A stretch of DNA of 5,949 bases from contig JBJENT010000261.1 in the NCBI GenBank assembly GCA_051880335.1, positions 1-5,949 on the forward strand, in the 5' to 3' direction. Made by a program: the position numbers and the translations under genes. Below the pieces are notes generated by a model that was not told where the DNA came from, ran no database searches, and worked only from the letters and a program-made list of their open reading frames with translations. This DNA is from 1XD8-76 sp051880335. GTDB lineage: Bacteria > Bacillota > Clostridia > Lachnospirales > Lachnospiraceae. The number at the start of each line of letters is the position of its first letter. Position 1 is the first letter of the stretch. Below, piece after piece: positions 1-5,949 of this stretch.

Positions 1-104
1 TTAAAGGATAGGATTTGATAGAATCTGAAGTGAAAAGTTAAGGTGGAACCGTGCTGAATGCACCCTTAAGACGATACAATTATGGTCTTATGGGTGCTTT
101 TCTT
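1..104 (+). promoter_or_regulatory. T-box riboswitch, 3' portion (antiterminator domain) of the thrS leader
   Basis: The conserved T-box core AGGTGGAACCGTG is at 41-53. An antiterminator can be drawn completely: lower helix TTAAGG (38-43) with CCTTAA (64-69), the seven-base bulge TGGAACC (44-50), and upper helix GTGC (51-54) with GCAC (60-63) closed by a five-base loop. It shares bases 60-69 with the 5' arm of the terminator at 60-97, so the two folds exclude each other. In this family uncharged tRNA pairs its NCCA end with the UGGN bulge, stabilises the antiterminator and permits read-through, so the gene is expressed when charged tRNA is scarce. Here UGGA predicts a tRNA with U at position 73. 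Stem I and the specifier codon are upstream of base 1 and cannot be read. Threonine specificity is inferred from the downstream gene. Confidence 0.93.
60..104 (+). terminator. T-box leader intrinsic terminator (attenuator)
   Basis: The arms GCACCCTTAAGAC (60-72) and GTCTTATGGGTGC (85-97) form 12 base pairs with one internal T-T mismatch and a 12-base loop. TTTTCTT (98-104) follows immediately. This is the default off state of the T-box switch. It ends 48 bases before the chosen synthetase start. Confidence 0.92.
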
Positions 105-136
105 ATGTTGTTTCGAAAAATAAAAGGTCATAAAAG

Positions 137-143
137 AAAGGAG
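137..143 (+). promoter_or_regulatory. thrS ribosome binding site
   Basis: AAAGGAG lies nine bases before the ATG at 153 and decides the start. The longer in-frame alternative, GTG at 51, sits inside the T-box core and would have to translate through the terminator hairpin. Confidence 0.9.
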
Positions 144-152
144 CAACAAGCA

Positions 153-1940
153 ATGAAAGTTCTACGAAAAAATGGAGAAGTGGTAGAAGCGGGATTTGAA
201 GAGCAGGAGGGAAAAAAAGCATTTTGGCATACCAGTGCACATGTGTTGGCGCAGGCAGTAAAACGTCTGTATCCGGATACAAAGTGTGCCATTGGTCCGG
301 CCATAGAAAATGGTTTTTACTATGATTTTGAGTTTTCATTCCCCTTTACAGAAGGGCATCTGGCAGAAGTGGAAAAGGAAATGAAAAAGATTGTAAAAGA
401 GTCTTTGTCCATTCAGGTTTTTGAAATATCAAAAGCCGATGCCATGGTATATATGGAAGAGAAAAAGGAACCCTATAAACTGGAGTTGATACGGGAACTG
501 GATGAAGAAATTCCTATCAGCTTTTATAAGCAGGGGGATTATGAAGAATTTTGTGCCGGTCCTCATCTTTCCAATACATGCCAGATTAAGGCGGTCAAAC
601 TTTTGTCCATAGCTGGGGCGTATTGGAGAGGCAGTGAAAAGAATCAGATGCTTACAAGGATTTATGGCATTTCCTTTCCAAAGGCATCTGAACTGGAACA
701 GTACCTGCACATGATAGAGGAAGCAAAAGCAAGAGACCACAGGAAACTGGGAAAAGAGCTGGAATTATTTGCTATGCTGGATGAAGGACCGGGATTTCCG
801 TTTTTCCTTCCAAAAGGAATGATATTGAAGAATCTGCTGATCGATTACTGGGGAGAAATCCATCAGAAAAGTGGTTATGAAGAGATTTCAACCCCCATCA
901 TACTGAGCAGAGATTTGTGGGAGACATCGGGGCATTGGGATCATTATCGGGAAAATATGTATACAACCGTGATTGACGATGCGGATTATGCAATCAAGCC
1001 GATGAACTGTCCGGGCGGCATGCTGGTATATAAGTCAAAGCCCCGTTCCTATCGGGATCTGCCGCTTCGGCTGGGAGAATTGGGAGTGGTGCACAGACAT
1101 GAGAAGTCCGGACAGCTGCATGGTCTTATGAGAGTGCGCTGCTTTACCCAGGATGATGCACATATTTTCATGCGGGAAGATCAAGTGATGGATGAAATAC
1201 AAGGGGTCATGAAGCTGATCGATGAAGTGTATCAGAAGTTTGGATTTTCCTATGAAATAGAATTGTCTACAAGACCGGAAAATTCTATTGGAAGTGATGA
1301 AGACTGGGCGCTGGCGACGAAGGCTCTGGAAGAAGCAGTAAAGGGAATGAATAAGCCTTATGTAATCAATGAGGGAGATGGTGCGTTTTATGGCCCTAAA
1401 CTGGATTTCCATTTAAAGGATTCCATTGGAAGAACCTGGCAGTGCGGTACCATTCAACTGGATTTTCAGCTGCCCCAGAGATTTCAGATCGAATATATGG
1501 GTGCAGATGGAGAAAAGCATCGTCCCATTATGATTCATCGTGTGGTGTTTGGTTCCATAGAACGGTTTATTGGAATTCTGGTGGAGCATTATGCAGGAAA
1601 ATTTCCGGCATGGCTCTCTCCGGTGCAGGTAAAGCTGCTGCCGGTATCCGATAAATATCTGGATTATGCAGAGGAAGTCGGCAGACTTTTGAACGAAAAA
1701 AATATACGGATAGAAATAGATGACAGAAAGGAGAAGCTTGGCTATAAGATCAGAGAAGCACGCATGGATAAAGTACCATATATGATCATCATCGGTGAGA
1801 AAGAGAAAGGTAACCGGACCATATCTGTTCGAAAAAGAGATGCAGTAGAAGGCGGGCAGGAAATGGGAGAGATGAGTTTGGAGAAATTTGTGGAGAGTGC
1901 AGATTTCTCCTGGAATATAGGGAAAAGATCTCTTCGATAA
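153..1940 (+). CDS. thrS: Threonine--tRNA ligase (threonyl-tRNA synthetase), TGS-less form
   Basis: Cytoplasmic class II synthetase of 595 residues that activates threonine with ATP and charges tRNA-Thr. The editing domain (about 20-195) has both metal/hydrolysis motifs, HTSAH (H26, H30) and CAGPH (C134, H138), so hydrolysis of mischarged Ser-tRNA should be intact. The catalytic core (about 200-485) has motif 1 around EISTPIILSRDLWETSGHW, motif 2 HRHEKSGQLHGLMRVR (314-329) and motif 3 GSIERF (467-472). The family zinc ligands are present as C286 (in NCPGG), H337 (in DDAHIF) and H462 (in MIHR). The anticodon-binding domain is about 490-585. The N-terminal TGS domain usual in this family (E. 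coli enzyme 642 residues) is absent: only about 20 residues precede the editing domain, and the bases upstream are T-box leader, not a frameshifted TGS. The T-box places expression under tRNA charging control. It could be the sole enzyme or a second paralogue; the window cannot tell. Confidence 0.97.
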   Translation: MKVLRKNGEVVEAGFEEQEGKKAFWHTSAHVLAQAVKRLYPDTKCAIGPAIENGFYYDFEFSFPFTEGHLAEVEKEMKKIVKESLSIQVFEISKADAMVYMEEKKEPYKLELIRELDEEIPISFYKQGDYEEFCAGPHLSNTCQIKAVKLLSIAGAYWRGSEKNQMLTRIYGISFPKASELEQYLHMIEEAKARDHRKLGKELELFAMLDEGPGFPFFLPKGMILKNLLIDYWGEIHQKSGYEEISTPIILSRDLWETSGHWDHYRENMYTTVIDDADYAIKPMNCPGGMLVYKSKPRSYRDLPLRLGELGVVHRHEKSGQLHGLMRVRCFTQDDAHIFMREDQVMDEIQGVMKLIDEVYQKFGFSYEIELSTRPENSIGSDEDWALATKALEEAVKGMNKPYVINEGDGAFYGPKLDFHLKDSIGRTWQCGTIQLDFQLPQRFQIEYMGADGEKHRPIMIHRVVFGSIERFIGILVEHYAGKFPAWLSPVQVKLLPVSDKYLDYAEEVGRLLNEKNIRIEIDDRKEKLGYKIREARMDKVPYMIIIGEKEKGNRTISVRKRDAVEGGQEMGEMSLEKFVESADFSWNIGKRSLR

Positions 1941-2063
1941 ACGATATGGGAATAGAAATGGTTTCTGTATCAGTAAAAATGGATTATATACTGCATTTTT
2001 CAAGGAAAAAGACATAGAAAATAGAAAAAAATAGCAAAAAGTGTATGATTTTTTGTAAACCAC

Positions 2064-2072
2064 TGATACAAT
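2064..2072 (+). promoter_or_regulatory. Candidate extended -10 promoter for the sensor kinase gene
   Basis: TGATACAAT gives a TGN extension followed by TACAAT, one mismatch from TATAAT. The nearby TTGTAA at 2053 is too close to be its -35, and the positions 16-18 bases upstream hold no good TTGACA match. It would therefore depend on the extended -10 and perhaps on the bent A-tract DNA upstream. Initiation near 2079 would leave a leader of about 29 bases carrying the kinase ribosome binding site. Confidence 0.45.
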
Positions 2073-2093
2073 GAAAGCATGATCAAACCGTGG

Positions 2094-2102
2094 AAGGGGG
2101 AG
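2094..2102 (+). promoter_or_regulatory. Kinase ribosome binding site
   Basis: AAGGGGGAG ends five bases before the GTG at 2108. It favours that GTG over the in-frame GTG at 2090, which lies upstream of this purine run and would add six residues, mostly Gly and Glu, read from the binding site itself. Confidence 0.75.
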
Positions 2103-2107
2103 AAGGC

Positions 2108-4297
2108 GTGCTGAGAGTTTTACTTATACTTCAGTGTATCAGCGTTGCATTGCTGGGATTGGAAAGTATATATATTTTTTTGGAATGGAAAACGAAGCAG
2201 CAATCCCATCTTTTCCTATACTGTGTGGCGGCATTGATTAATAACCTGGGCTATTTGATGGAGATGACAGCGGAAACTGCCAGGGAAGCCATGAGAGGAG
2301 TGCAATTCTGCTATTTTGGAAAAGTCTGGATTCCGCTTTCCTTCTTTGTCATGGTAATGGAAATGTGCGAAATAAAATTGCCGAAAAAGGTTTACGCCAT
2401 TCTGGCAGCAATTCACAGCTCCATTTTTATTCTGGTACTTACCAGTTCGAGACATTCTTTGTATTATGCAACAAAAACATATGTAAGTGATGGCTTTTTC
2501 CCACATTATGTATTTGGACATTCCATGATATATAACAGCTATATGCTGCTGGTCGAAAGCTATATCGTGGTAGGATTTTTCGTGCTGATCAGGAGACTTC
2601 AGCAGGAGCTGAGTAAAAAATATAAAAGAACATTATGGTATTTCTTCGCAGCAACGGTTGTCATGTCTCTTGGATTTGCATTATGTATGATAAATCTTGT
2701 TCCGGGATACGATACGACCTGTATTGGGTATCTGATTGCCAGCATCATTATGTTTGTTGCCATATTTAAGCATAAGATCATGGATACACTTTCCCTGGTT
2801 CGGGATTATGTTGCGGATACTCTTTCGGAAGGGCTTGTGGCAGTCAATCGAAACGGAAGAGTAATCTATTATAATGACTCCATGAAAAAAATATATCCTG
2901 ATATTGAGGAGAAAAATGAAGAAGTACTAAAAGAAATACGTGGAAAGATCACAGACCATGAGGTTTTAAAAAAAGAAGATTGTATATATGAAGCGAAGCT
3001 GGAACCATTGATGCATGGGGGTGATTTTCAGGGAAATCTGTATGTTTTGTCTGATGTGACAGAACGATATCAACATATGGAAGAACTAAGGGAACAAAAA
3101 GAAATTGCAGAGGCAGCCAATGCATCCAAATCAGCCTTTCTTTCCATCGTCTCCCATGAGATCCGTACTCCCATGAATGCAGTGGTTGGGATGACCGATT
3201 TACTGCTGCAGGATGATCTTACGGAAAAACAGCGTAAGTATATGCAGAATATCAAGAATTCCGGCTCGGCTCTGGTCATGATCATTAATGATATTCTGGA
3301 TCAGTCAAAAATAGAAGCCGGAAAGATGGAAATCGTGGAAGCTCCATACGAGATCCGTCCACTGGTAGAAGACGTGCAGATGATCATTGAGAACCGGATC
3401 GGAAAGAAACCGATTCATCTGATGGTACATATAGATGAAAAAATCCCCAGATTTCTGGTTGGGGATGCCCTTCGTATCAGACAGATTTTCATTAATCTGA
3501 TGAATAATGCAGTGAAATTTACAGAAAGTGGATATATTCAGTTATCTGCCAAAGTAGTAGAAGAAACAGAGGATGAATTCCGGATTCGATTTGGCGTAAA
3601 AGATTCCGGACAGGGAATCCGTGAAGAAGATCTGGAAAAACTGGGAAAAGCATTTTCACAGGTGGATGTTCAGAAAAATCACAGCAAAGAAGGCACCGGA
3701 CTGGGACTTTCCATATCAAAAGATTTCATTGCCCTGATGGGTGGAGAACTTAAGGTAGAGAGTGAATATGGAAAGGGCTCGGAATTCTTTTTTACCATTA
3801 TGCAGAAAAAGGCCACAGAGCAGGAAGAAAGCGGAGAGCATGTAAAATGCACCTGGAAGGTGGAAGACTTTAAAGCTCCGGGGGCAAAAGCCCTGATCGT
3901 AGATGATACGGAAATGAACCTGATGGTAATGAAAAATATGCTGAAGCATCTGGGAATGACTGCAGTTACTGCCGGCTCCGGAGAAAAAGCAATGGAACTG
4001 GTCGGGGAAGATACGTTCCAGGCTATTTTCATGGATTATATGATGCCCGGAATGGACGGTGTGGAAACAACGGACAGGATACGTAAACTGGCATCAGAAC
4101 AATCCGATGAAGGCAGGGCGGCTTATTACAAATCGGTTCCGATCATTGCCTTGACAGGAGATGTTTCGGAGAAGACCCAGGAATTATTCCGCATAGCCGG
4201 AATAGATGATTTTATTGAAAAACCCGTGGTATTTGATAAAGTAAAGAAGAGCCTGCTGAAATGGCTCCCGGAAAATGTTATTGAATATGAGAAGTAG
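2108..4297 (+). CDS. Hybrid sensor histidine kinase: 7TM - PAS - HisKA - HATPase - receiver
   Basis: Complete 729-residue membrane kinase with a GTG start. Seven hydrophobic segments are visible (about 3-26, 34-52, 65-88, 94-113, 142-163, 174-198, 203-222), matching the histidine kinase N-terminal 7TM class. The only long loop is about 114-141, a likely outside face. A PAS-like domain follows (about 232-320, starting near DTLSEGLVAVNRNGRVIYYN), then a charged helix (318-343). HisKA has the H box SHEIRTPMNAVVGM with phospho-acceptor H350. The ATPase has the N box (N463, N467), G1 box DSGQGI (D499), F box AFSQVD (515-520) and G2 box GTGLGLSI (529-536). The C-terminal receiver (about 593-720) has the acid pair D599/D600, phospho-acceptor D643 in MDYMMPGMDG, T683 and K705. 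The kinase should autophosphorylate and pass phosphate to its own receiver. No HPt or output domain is attached and none is encoded nearby, so a separate HPt/regulator is expected, or the receiver tunes the kinase itself. The ligand cannot be read from sequence. Confidence 0.95.
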   Translation: MLRVLLILQCISVALLGLESIYIFLEWKTKQQSHLFLYCVAALINNLGYLMEMTAETAREAMRGVQFCYFGKVWIPLSFFVMVMEMCEIKLPKKVYAILAAIHSSIFILVLTSSRHSLYYATKTYVSDGFFPHYVFGHSMIYNSYMLLVESYIVVGFFVLIRRLQQELSKKYKRTLWYFFAATVVMSLGFALCMINLVPGYDTTCIGYLIASIIMFVAIFKHKIMDTLSLVRDYVADTLSEGLVAVNRNGRVIYYNDSMKKIYPDIEEKNEEVLKEIRGKITDHEVLKKEDCIYEAKLEPLMHGGDFQGNLYVLSDVTERYQHMEELREQKEIAEAANASKSAFLSIVSHEIRTPMNAVVGMTDLLLQDDLTEKQRKYMQNIKNSGSALVMIINDILDQSKIEAGKMEIVEAPYEIRPLVEDVQMIIENRIGKKPIHLMVHIDEKIPRFLVGDALRIRQIFINLMNNAVKFTESGYIQLSAKVVEETEDEFRIRFGVKDSGQGIREEDLEKLGKAFSQVDVQKNHSKEGTGLGLSISKDFIALMGGELKVESEYGKGSEFFFTIMQKKATEQEESGEHVKCTWKVEDFKAPGAKALIVDDTEMNLMVMKNMLKHLGMTAVTAGSGEKAMELVGEDTFQAIFMDYMMPGMDGVETTDRIRKLASEQSDEGRAAYYKSVPIIALTGDVSEKTQELFRIAGIDDFIEKPVVFDKVKKSLLKWLPENVIEYEK

Positions 4298-4301
4298 GTT
4301 T

Positions 4302-4335
4302 ACATAATGTTGCGTTTGGATAAATCGTATTATGT
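4302..4335 (+). repeat. Inverted repeat between the kinase and exported-protein genes
   Basis: ACATAAT (4302-4308) is matched by ATTATGT (4329-4335), a perfect 7-base inverted repeat with a 20-base centre that could add a few inner pairs (CG-T-TT with AA-T-CG). It fills most of the 53-base gap and ends just before the next ribosome binding site. There is no T run after it, so it is not a standard terminator. It could be an operator, an mRNA processing or stability hairpin, or chance in AT-rich DNA. Confidence 0.4.
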
Positions 4336-4337
4336 TT

Positions 4338-4342
4338 AGAGG
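4338..4342 (+). promoter_or_regulatory. Ribosome binding site of the exported-protein gene
   Basis: AGAGG lies eight bases before the ATG at 4351 but only two bases before the in-frame ATG at 4345. The spacing selects 4351; the other start would add only Met-Ser. Confidence 0.7.
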
Positions 4343-4350
4343 AAATGAGT

Positions 4351-5949
4351 ATGCAAAAAGTAAAATGGTGGAAAAAAATAGCGGCAGCAGGCATCCTGGC
4401 GATGGCGATAAGCGGGTTGTGCAGTTTTCAGAGTAAGGCGGAACTGACTGGCGTGACGGGATGTCCGGAAACTGTGACTTTAACAGGGAATGGGGCTAGT
4501 CAAACAATAGAATTGACGAATACAGGGTCTAATTCTGTTGATGTATCCTGTGCTGCAGACAGTCGTGTGAAAGTCACACCGGCTTCTCTTACGGTTGCTG
4601 GTGGCGGAACAGGGACTTTTACAATCTCACCGAACACCAGCGCTTATGGGACCTATGAAAATGCCATTACCTTTACTGCGAAAGACAGCGGATCAGGTGC
4701 CAGCAGCACACAAGCCATAAAGGTTGTCATTGCACCCAAAGGCCTCACTGTTTCTGCGTCACCTGTTGTGGCTTCCAAAGGAGGAACTGTGCAGTGCACA
4801 GCCACAGCGGATGGGAATTCTATTAGTGGGGTAAGCTGGAATGTAGCTGGAAATAGTCCTGGTAGTACTTCGATAGATGGCAATGGAAAGCTGACCATTG
4901 ATTCGAATGAAACAGCTACCACACTTACAGTCACTGCTACTTATACATATGGGGGCTCCACATTATCGAATTCTGTTGCAATCGGCGTAGTGTCTGCCTC
5001 ATCTGACATTTATACGGTCAGTGTAAAAGCTGAAAAGTCCTCCATGGGTACTGTTTCCGGAGGCGGTGTGGTGGCTAAGAACGGAAATGTAAATATCTAC
5101 GCCAGTGCCAATGCAGACTGCACTTTTAAGGGCTGGTATCTGGATGGCAAACAGGTATCCACCAGTTCCACTTATACGGTTACCAATGTAACGAAGAATC
5201 TGACCTATGAAGCCAGATTTATCGGAAAAGAGTATAAGATCAAAGTAAAAAAGAATATCAATGAAGCCGGTACGGTCTCCGGCTATAAAACAGTAAGTTA
5301 TGGGGATGATGTAACAGTTCGCGTGAAATCCGTAGCCGCCGGTTACCGGTTCAAGGGTTGGAAAGAAGGGGACAAGTATCTGACCCATAAGGAGGAACTG
5401 ACACTGGATGATGTAAAAGACGATCATACGGTAGTAGCTCATTTTGAATTGGTAGATCCAGCGGCAGTGGTTCAGCCCCTTTCCAGCTGTACTGTGACCC
5501 TGACCAATGAACCTGTAAATGGCGGAACCTATGCGGGATCCGGATTGTATAATCCGGGAACGGATGTTACCATTACAGCGATTCCGGCAGCAGGCTATAC
5601 CTTTACCGGATGGCGTTATAACGGTGAAATTTTCAGCAATGCACAGAGCTATGTCCTGAAAAATATCAGTCAGAGCTATAACATTACTGCGGTATATACA
5701 AAGAAAGCTTCTTCCGGTGCGTCCGGGTCAAAAACACCGGCAAAGAATCAGGAAACATCCACGAAAGATAAAAATACATCTACAGAAAAAGATAAAGATC
5801 TGAAAAAGGATGGAGATGACGCGACGGATTCTGATTCCGAAACGCTTACAGAGCAGACAGAGGAAATGACCGGTATTCTTGCAGAGAAAGATATGACAGA
5901 AGAACAGGCCCGGGAAGAGCTTAACGGAAGTGGGGCCATGGAACTCTTA
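4351..5949 (+). CDS. Exported modular surface protein with Ig-like domains and divergent InlB B-type repeats (3' truncated by window end)
   Basis: Open from ATG to the last base: 533 residues seen, no stop. The N-terminus MQKVKWWKKI followed by a hydrophobic stretch (11-25) and SKA (28-30) is a typical signal peptide with cleavage probably after A30. Residues 31-130 form an Ig-like beta domain resembling BACON/MSP-type modules; 131-214 resemble a bacterial Big2-type Ig domain. Three repeats follow (about 222-290, 294-366, 379-450), each with a Gly-rich start, an alternating beta strand and an FKGW/FTGW signature (W262, W337, W421), as in divergent InlB B repeats. Residues 451-505 are a Ser/Thr/Lys/Asp/Glu-rich linker, then an acidic, probably helical stretch runs to the edge. 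Such proteins are usually displayed on or released from the cell surface for adhesion or wall interaction. The anchor, if any, lies beyond the window. It starts 53 bases after the kinase and may share its transcript. No specific function or name is recognised. Confidence 0.88.
   Translation, partial: MQKVKWWKKIAAAGILAMAISGLCSFQSKAELTGVTGCPETVTLTGNGASQTIELTNTGSNSVDVSCAADSRVKVTPASLTVAGGGTGTFTISPNTSAYGTYENAITFTAKDSGSGASSTQAIKVVIAPKGLTVSASPVVASKGGTVQCTATADGNSISGVSWNVAGNSPGSTSIDGNGKLTIDSNETATTLTVTATYTYGGSTLSNSVAIGVVSASSDIYTVSVKAEKSSMGTVSGGGVVAKNGNVNIYASANADCTFKGWYLDGKQVSTSSTYTVTNVTKNLTYEARFIGKEYKIKVKKNINEAGTVSGYKTVSYGDDVTVRVKSVAAGYRFKGWKEGDKYLTHKEELTLDDVKDDHTVVAHFELVDPAAVVQPLSSCTVTLTNEPVNGGTYAGSGLYNPGTDVTITAIPAAGYTFTGWRYNGEIFSNAQSYVLKNISQSYNITAVYTKKASSGASGSKTPAKNQETSTKDKNTSTEKDKDLKKDGDDATDSDSETLTEQTEEMTGILAEKDMTEEQAREELNGSGAMELL
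5014..5700 (+). repeat. Three tandem divergent InlB B-type protein repeats
   Basis: Within the exported protein, three units of about 70 residues align by pattern: GTVSGGG...FKGWYLDG, GTVSGYK...FKGWKEGD and GGTYAGSG...FTGWRYNG, each ending in a strand like YEARF, VAHFE or TAVYT. The key Trp residues are 75 and 84 residues apart. The repeats are similar in protein but clearly diverged in DNA, so this is an old internal duplication, not recent slippage. Confidence 0.75.

Larger units (their letters stand above)
1941..2107 (+). other. Intergenic region between thrS and the kinase, AT-rich with phased A/T tracts
   Basis: This gap carries runs of five to seven A or T at 1975-1979, 1996-2000, 2006-2010, 2025-2031, 2036-2040 and 2049-2054, with a four-A run at 2018-2021. 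Most centres are about 10 bases apart, a layout expected to bend DNA. ATAG recurs at 2014, 2021 and 2031. An interrupted inverted repeat joins the two ends (1962-1974 with 2062-2076). I see no convincing intrinsic terminator for thrS: TTTTT/AAAAA at 1996-2010 is a weak A/T-only hairpin. No small gene is supported. Confidence 0.6.

Noticed and set aside
51..152. In-frame GTG at 51 as thrS start, adding 34 residues
   Set aside because: It lies in the T-box core and the extra codons are the antiterminator/terminator hairpin; a good ribosome binding site sits before ATG 153.
1987..1992. TATACT as a second -10 element
   Set aside because: Good hexamer, but no acceptable -35 or TGN extension at the right spacing; common by chance in AT-rich DNA.
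1996..2010. TTTTT/AAAAA hairpin as a thrS terminator
   Set aside because: Only A/T pairs, a short stem and no T tract after the 3' arm; better explained as part of the A/T-tract region.
1413..2063. 216-codon open frame on the - strand overlapping the end of thrS
   Set aside because: It shadows a strongly supported gene, has low-complexity aromatic/Ser-rich content and no family resemblance.
2090..2107. GTG at 2090 as kinase start
   Set aside because: The Shine-Dalgarno-like purine run lies downstream of it and is well spaced for GTG 2108.
4411..4425. Lipoprotein signal (Cys at residue 24 of the exported protein)
   Set aside because: The residue before the Cys is Leu (SGLC), which does not fit a lipobox; SKA at 28-30 fits signal peptidase I better.
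4653..5442. Two - strand open frames (93 and 147 codons) under the exported-protein gene
   Set aside because: They lie opposite a coherent coding frame with a signal peptide and domain repeats; no independent support.

Overview
The window looks like chromosomal DNA from a low-to-moderate GC, Gram-positive-type Clostridia, probably a Lachnospiraceae-like gut anaerobe. The grounds are a T-box leader in front of a threonyl-tRNA synthetase gene, strong AGGAG-type ribosome binding sites, a 7TM hybrid histidine kinase and a secreted InlB-repeat protein. The genus is an inference; no 16S or other marker is present. All three genes lie on the + strand.

Region 1 (1-1940): the 3' end of a T-box riboswitch (antiterminator and competing terminator both readable) controls a threonyl-tRNA synthetase gene. 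The enzyme keeps its editing, catalytic and anticodon-binding parts but lacks the N-terminal TGS domain. The specifier domain of the T-box lies upstream of the window.

Region 2 (1941-2107): a 167-base AT-rich gap with roughly helically phased A/T tracts, an interrupted long-range inverted repeat and a candidate extended -10 promoter. No convincing terminator closes the synthetase gene.

Region 3 (2108-4297): a complete 729-residue hybrid sensor kinase with the order seven membrane segments, PAS, HisKA, HATPase and receiver. All key phosphotransfer residues are present. It has no HPt or DNA-binding output, so it must signal through partners outside the window.

Region 4 (4298-5949): a 53-base gap with a short inverted repeat, then an exported modular protein that runs off the window end. 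It has a signal peptide, two Ig-like beta domains, three divergent InlB B-type repeats and a charged Ser/Thr/Lys/Asp/Glu linker. The kinase and the exported protein are close enough to be co-transcribed. A link between membrane sensing and a surface protein is plausible but not proven. The synthetase is probably an unrelated housekeeping neighbour.

I see no CRISPR array, tRNA or rRNA gene, transposase, integrase or obvious defence system. The least ordinary items are the TGS-less synthetase under a T-box, the structured kinase promoter region, and the mosaic exported protein beside the kinase.
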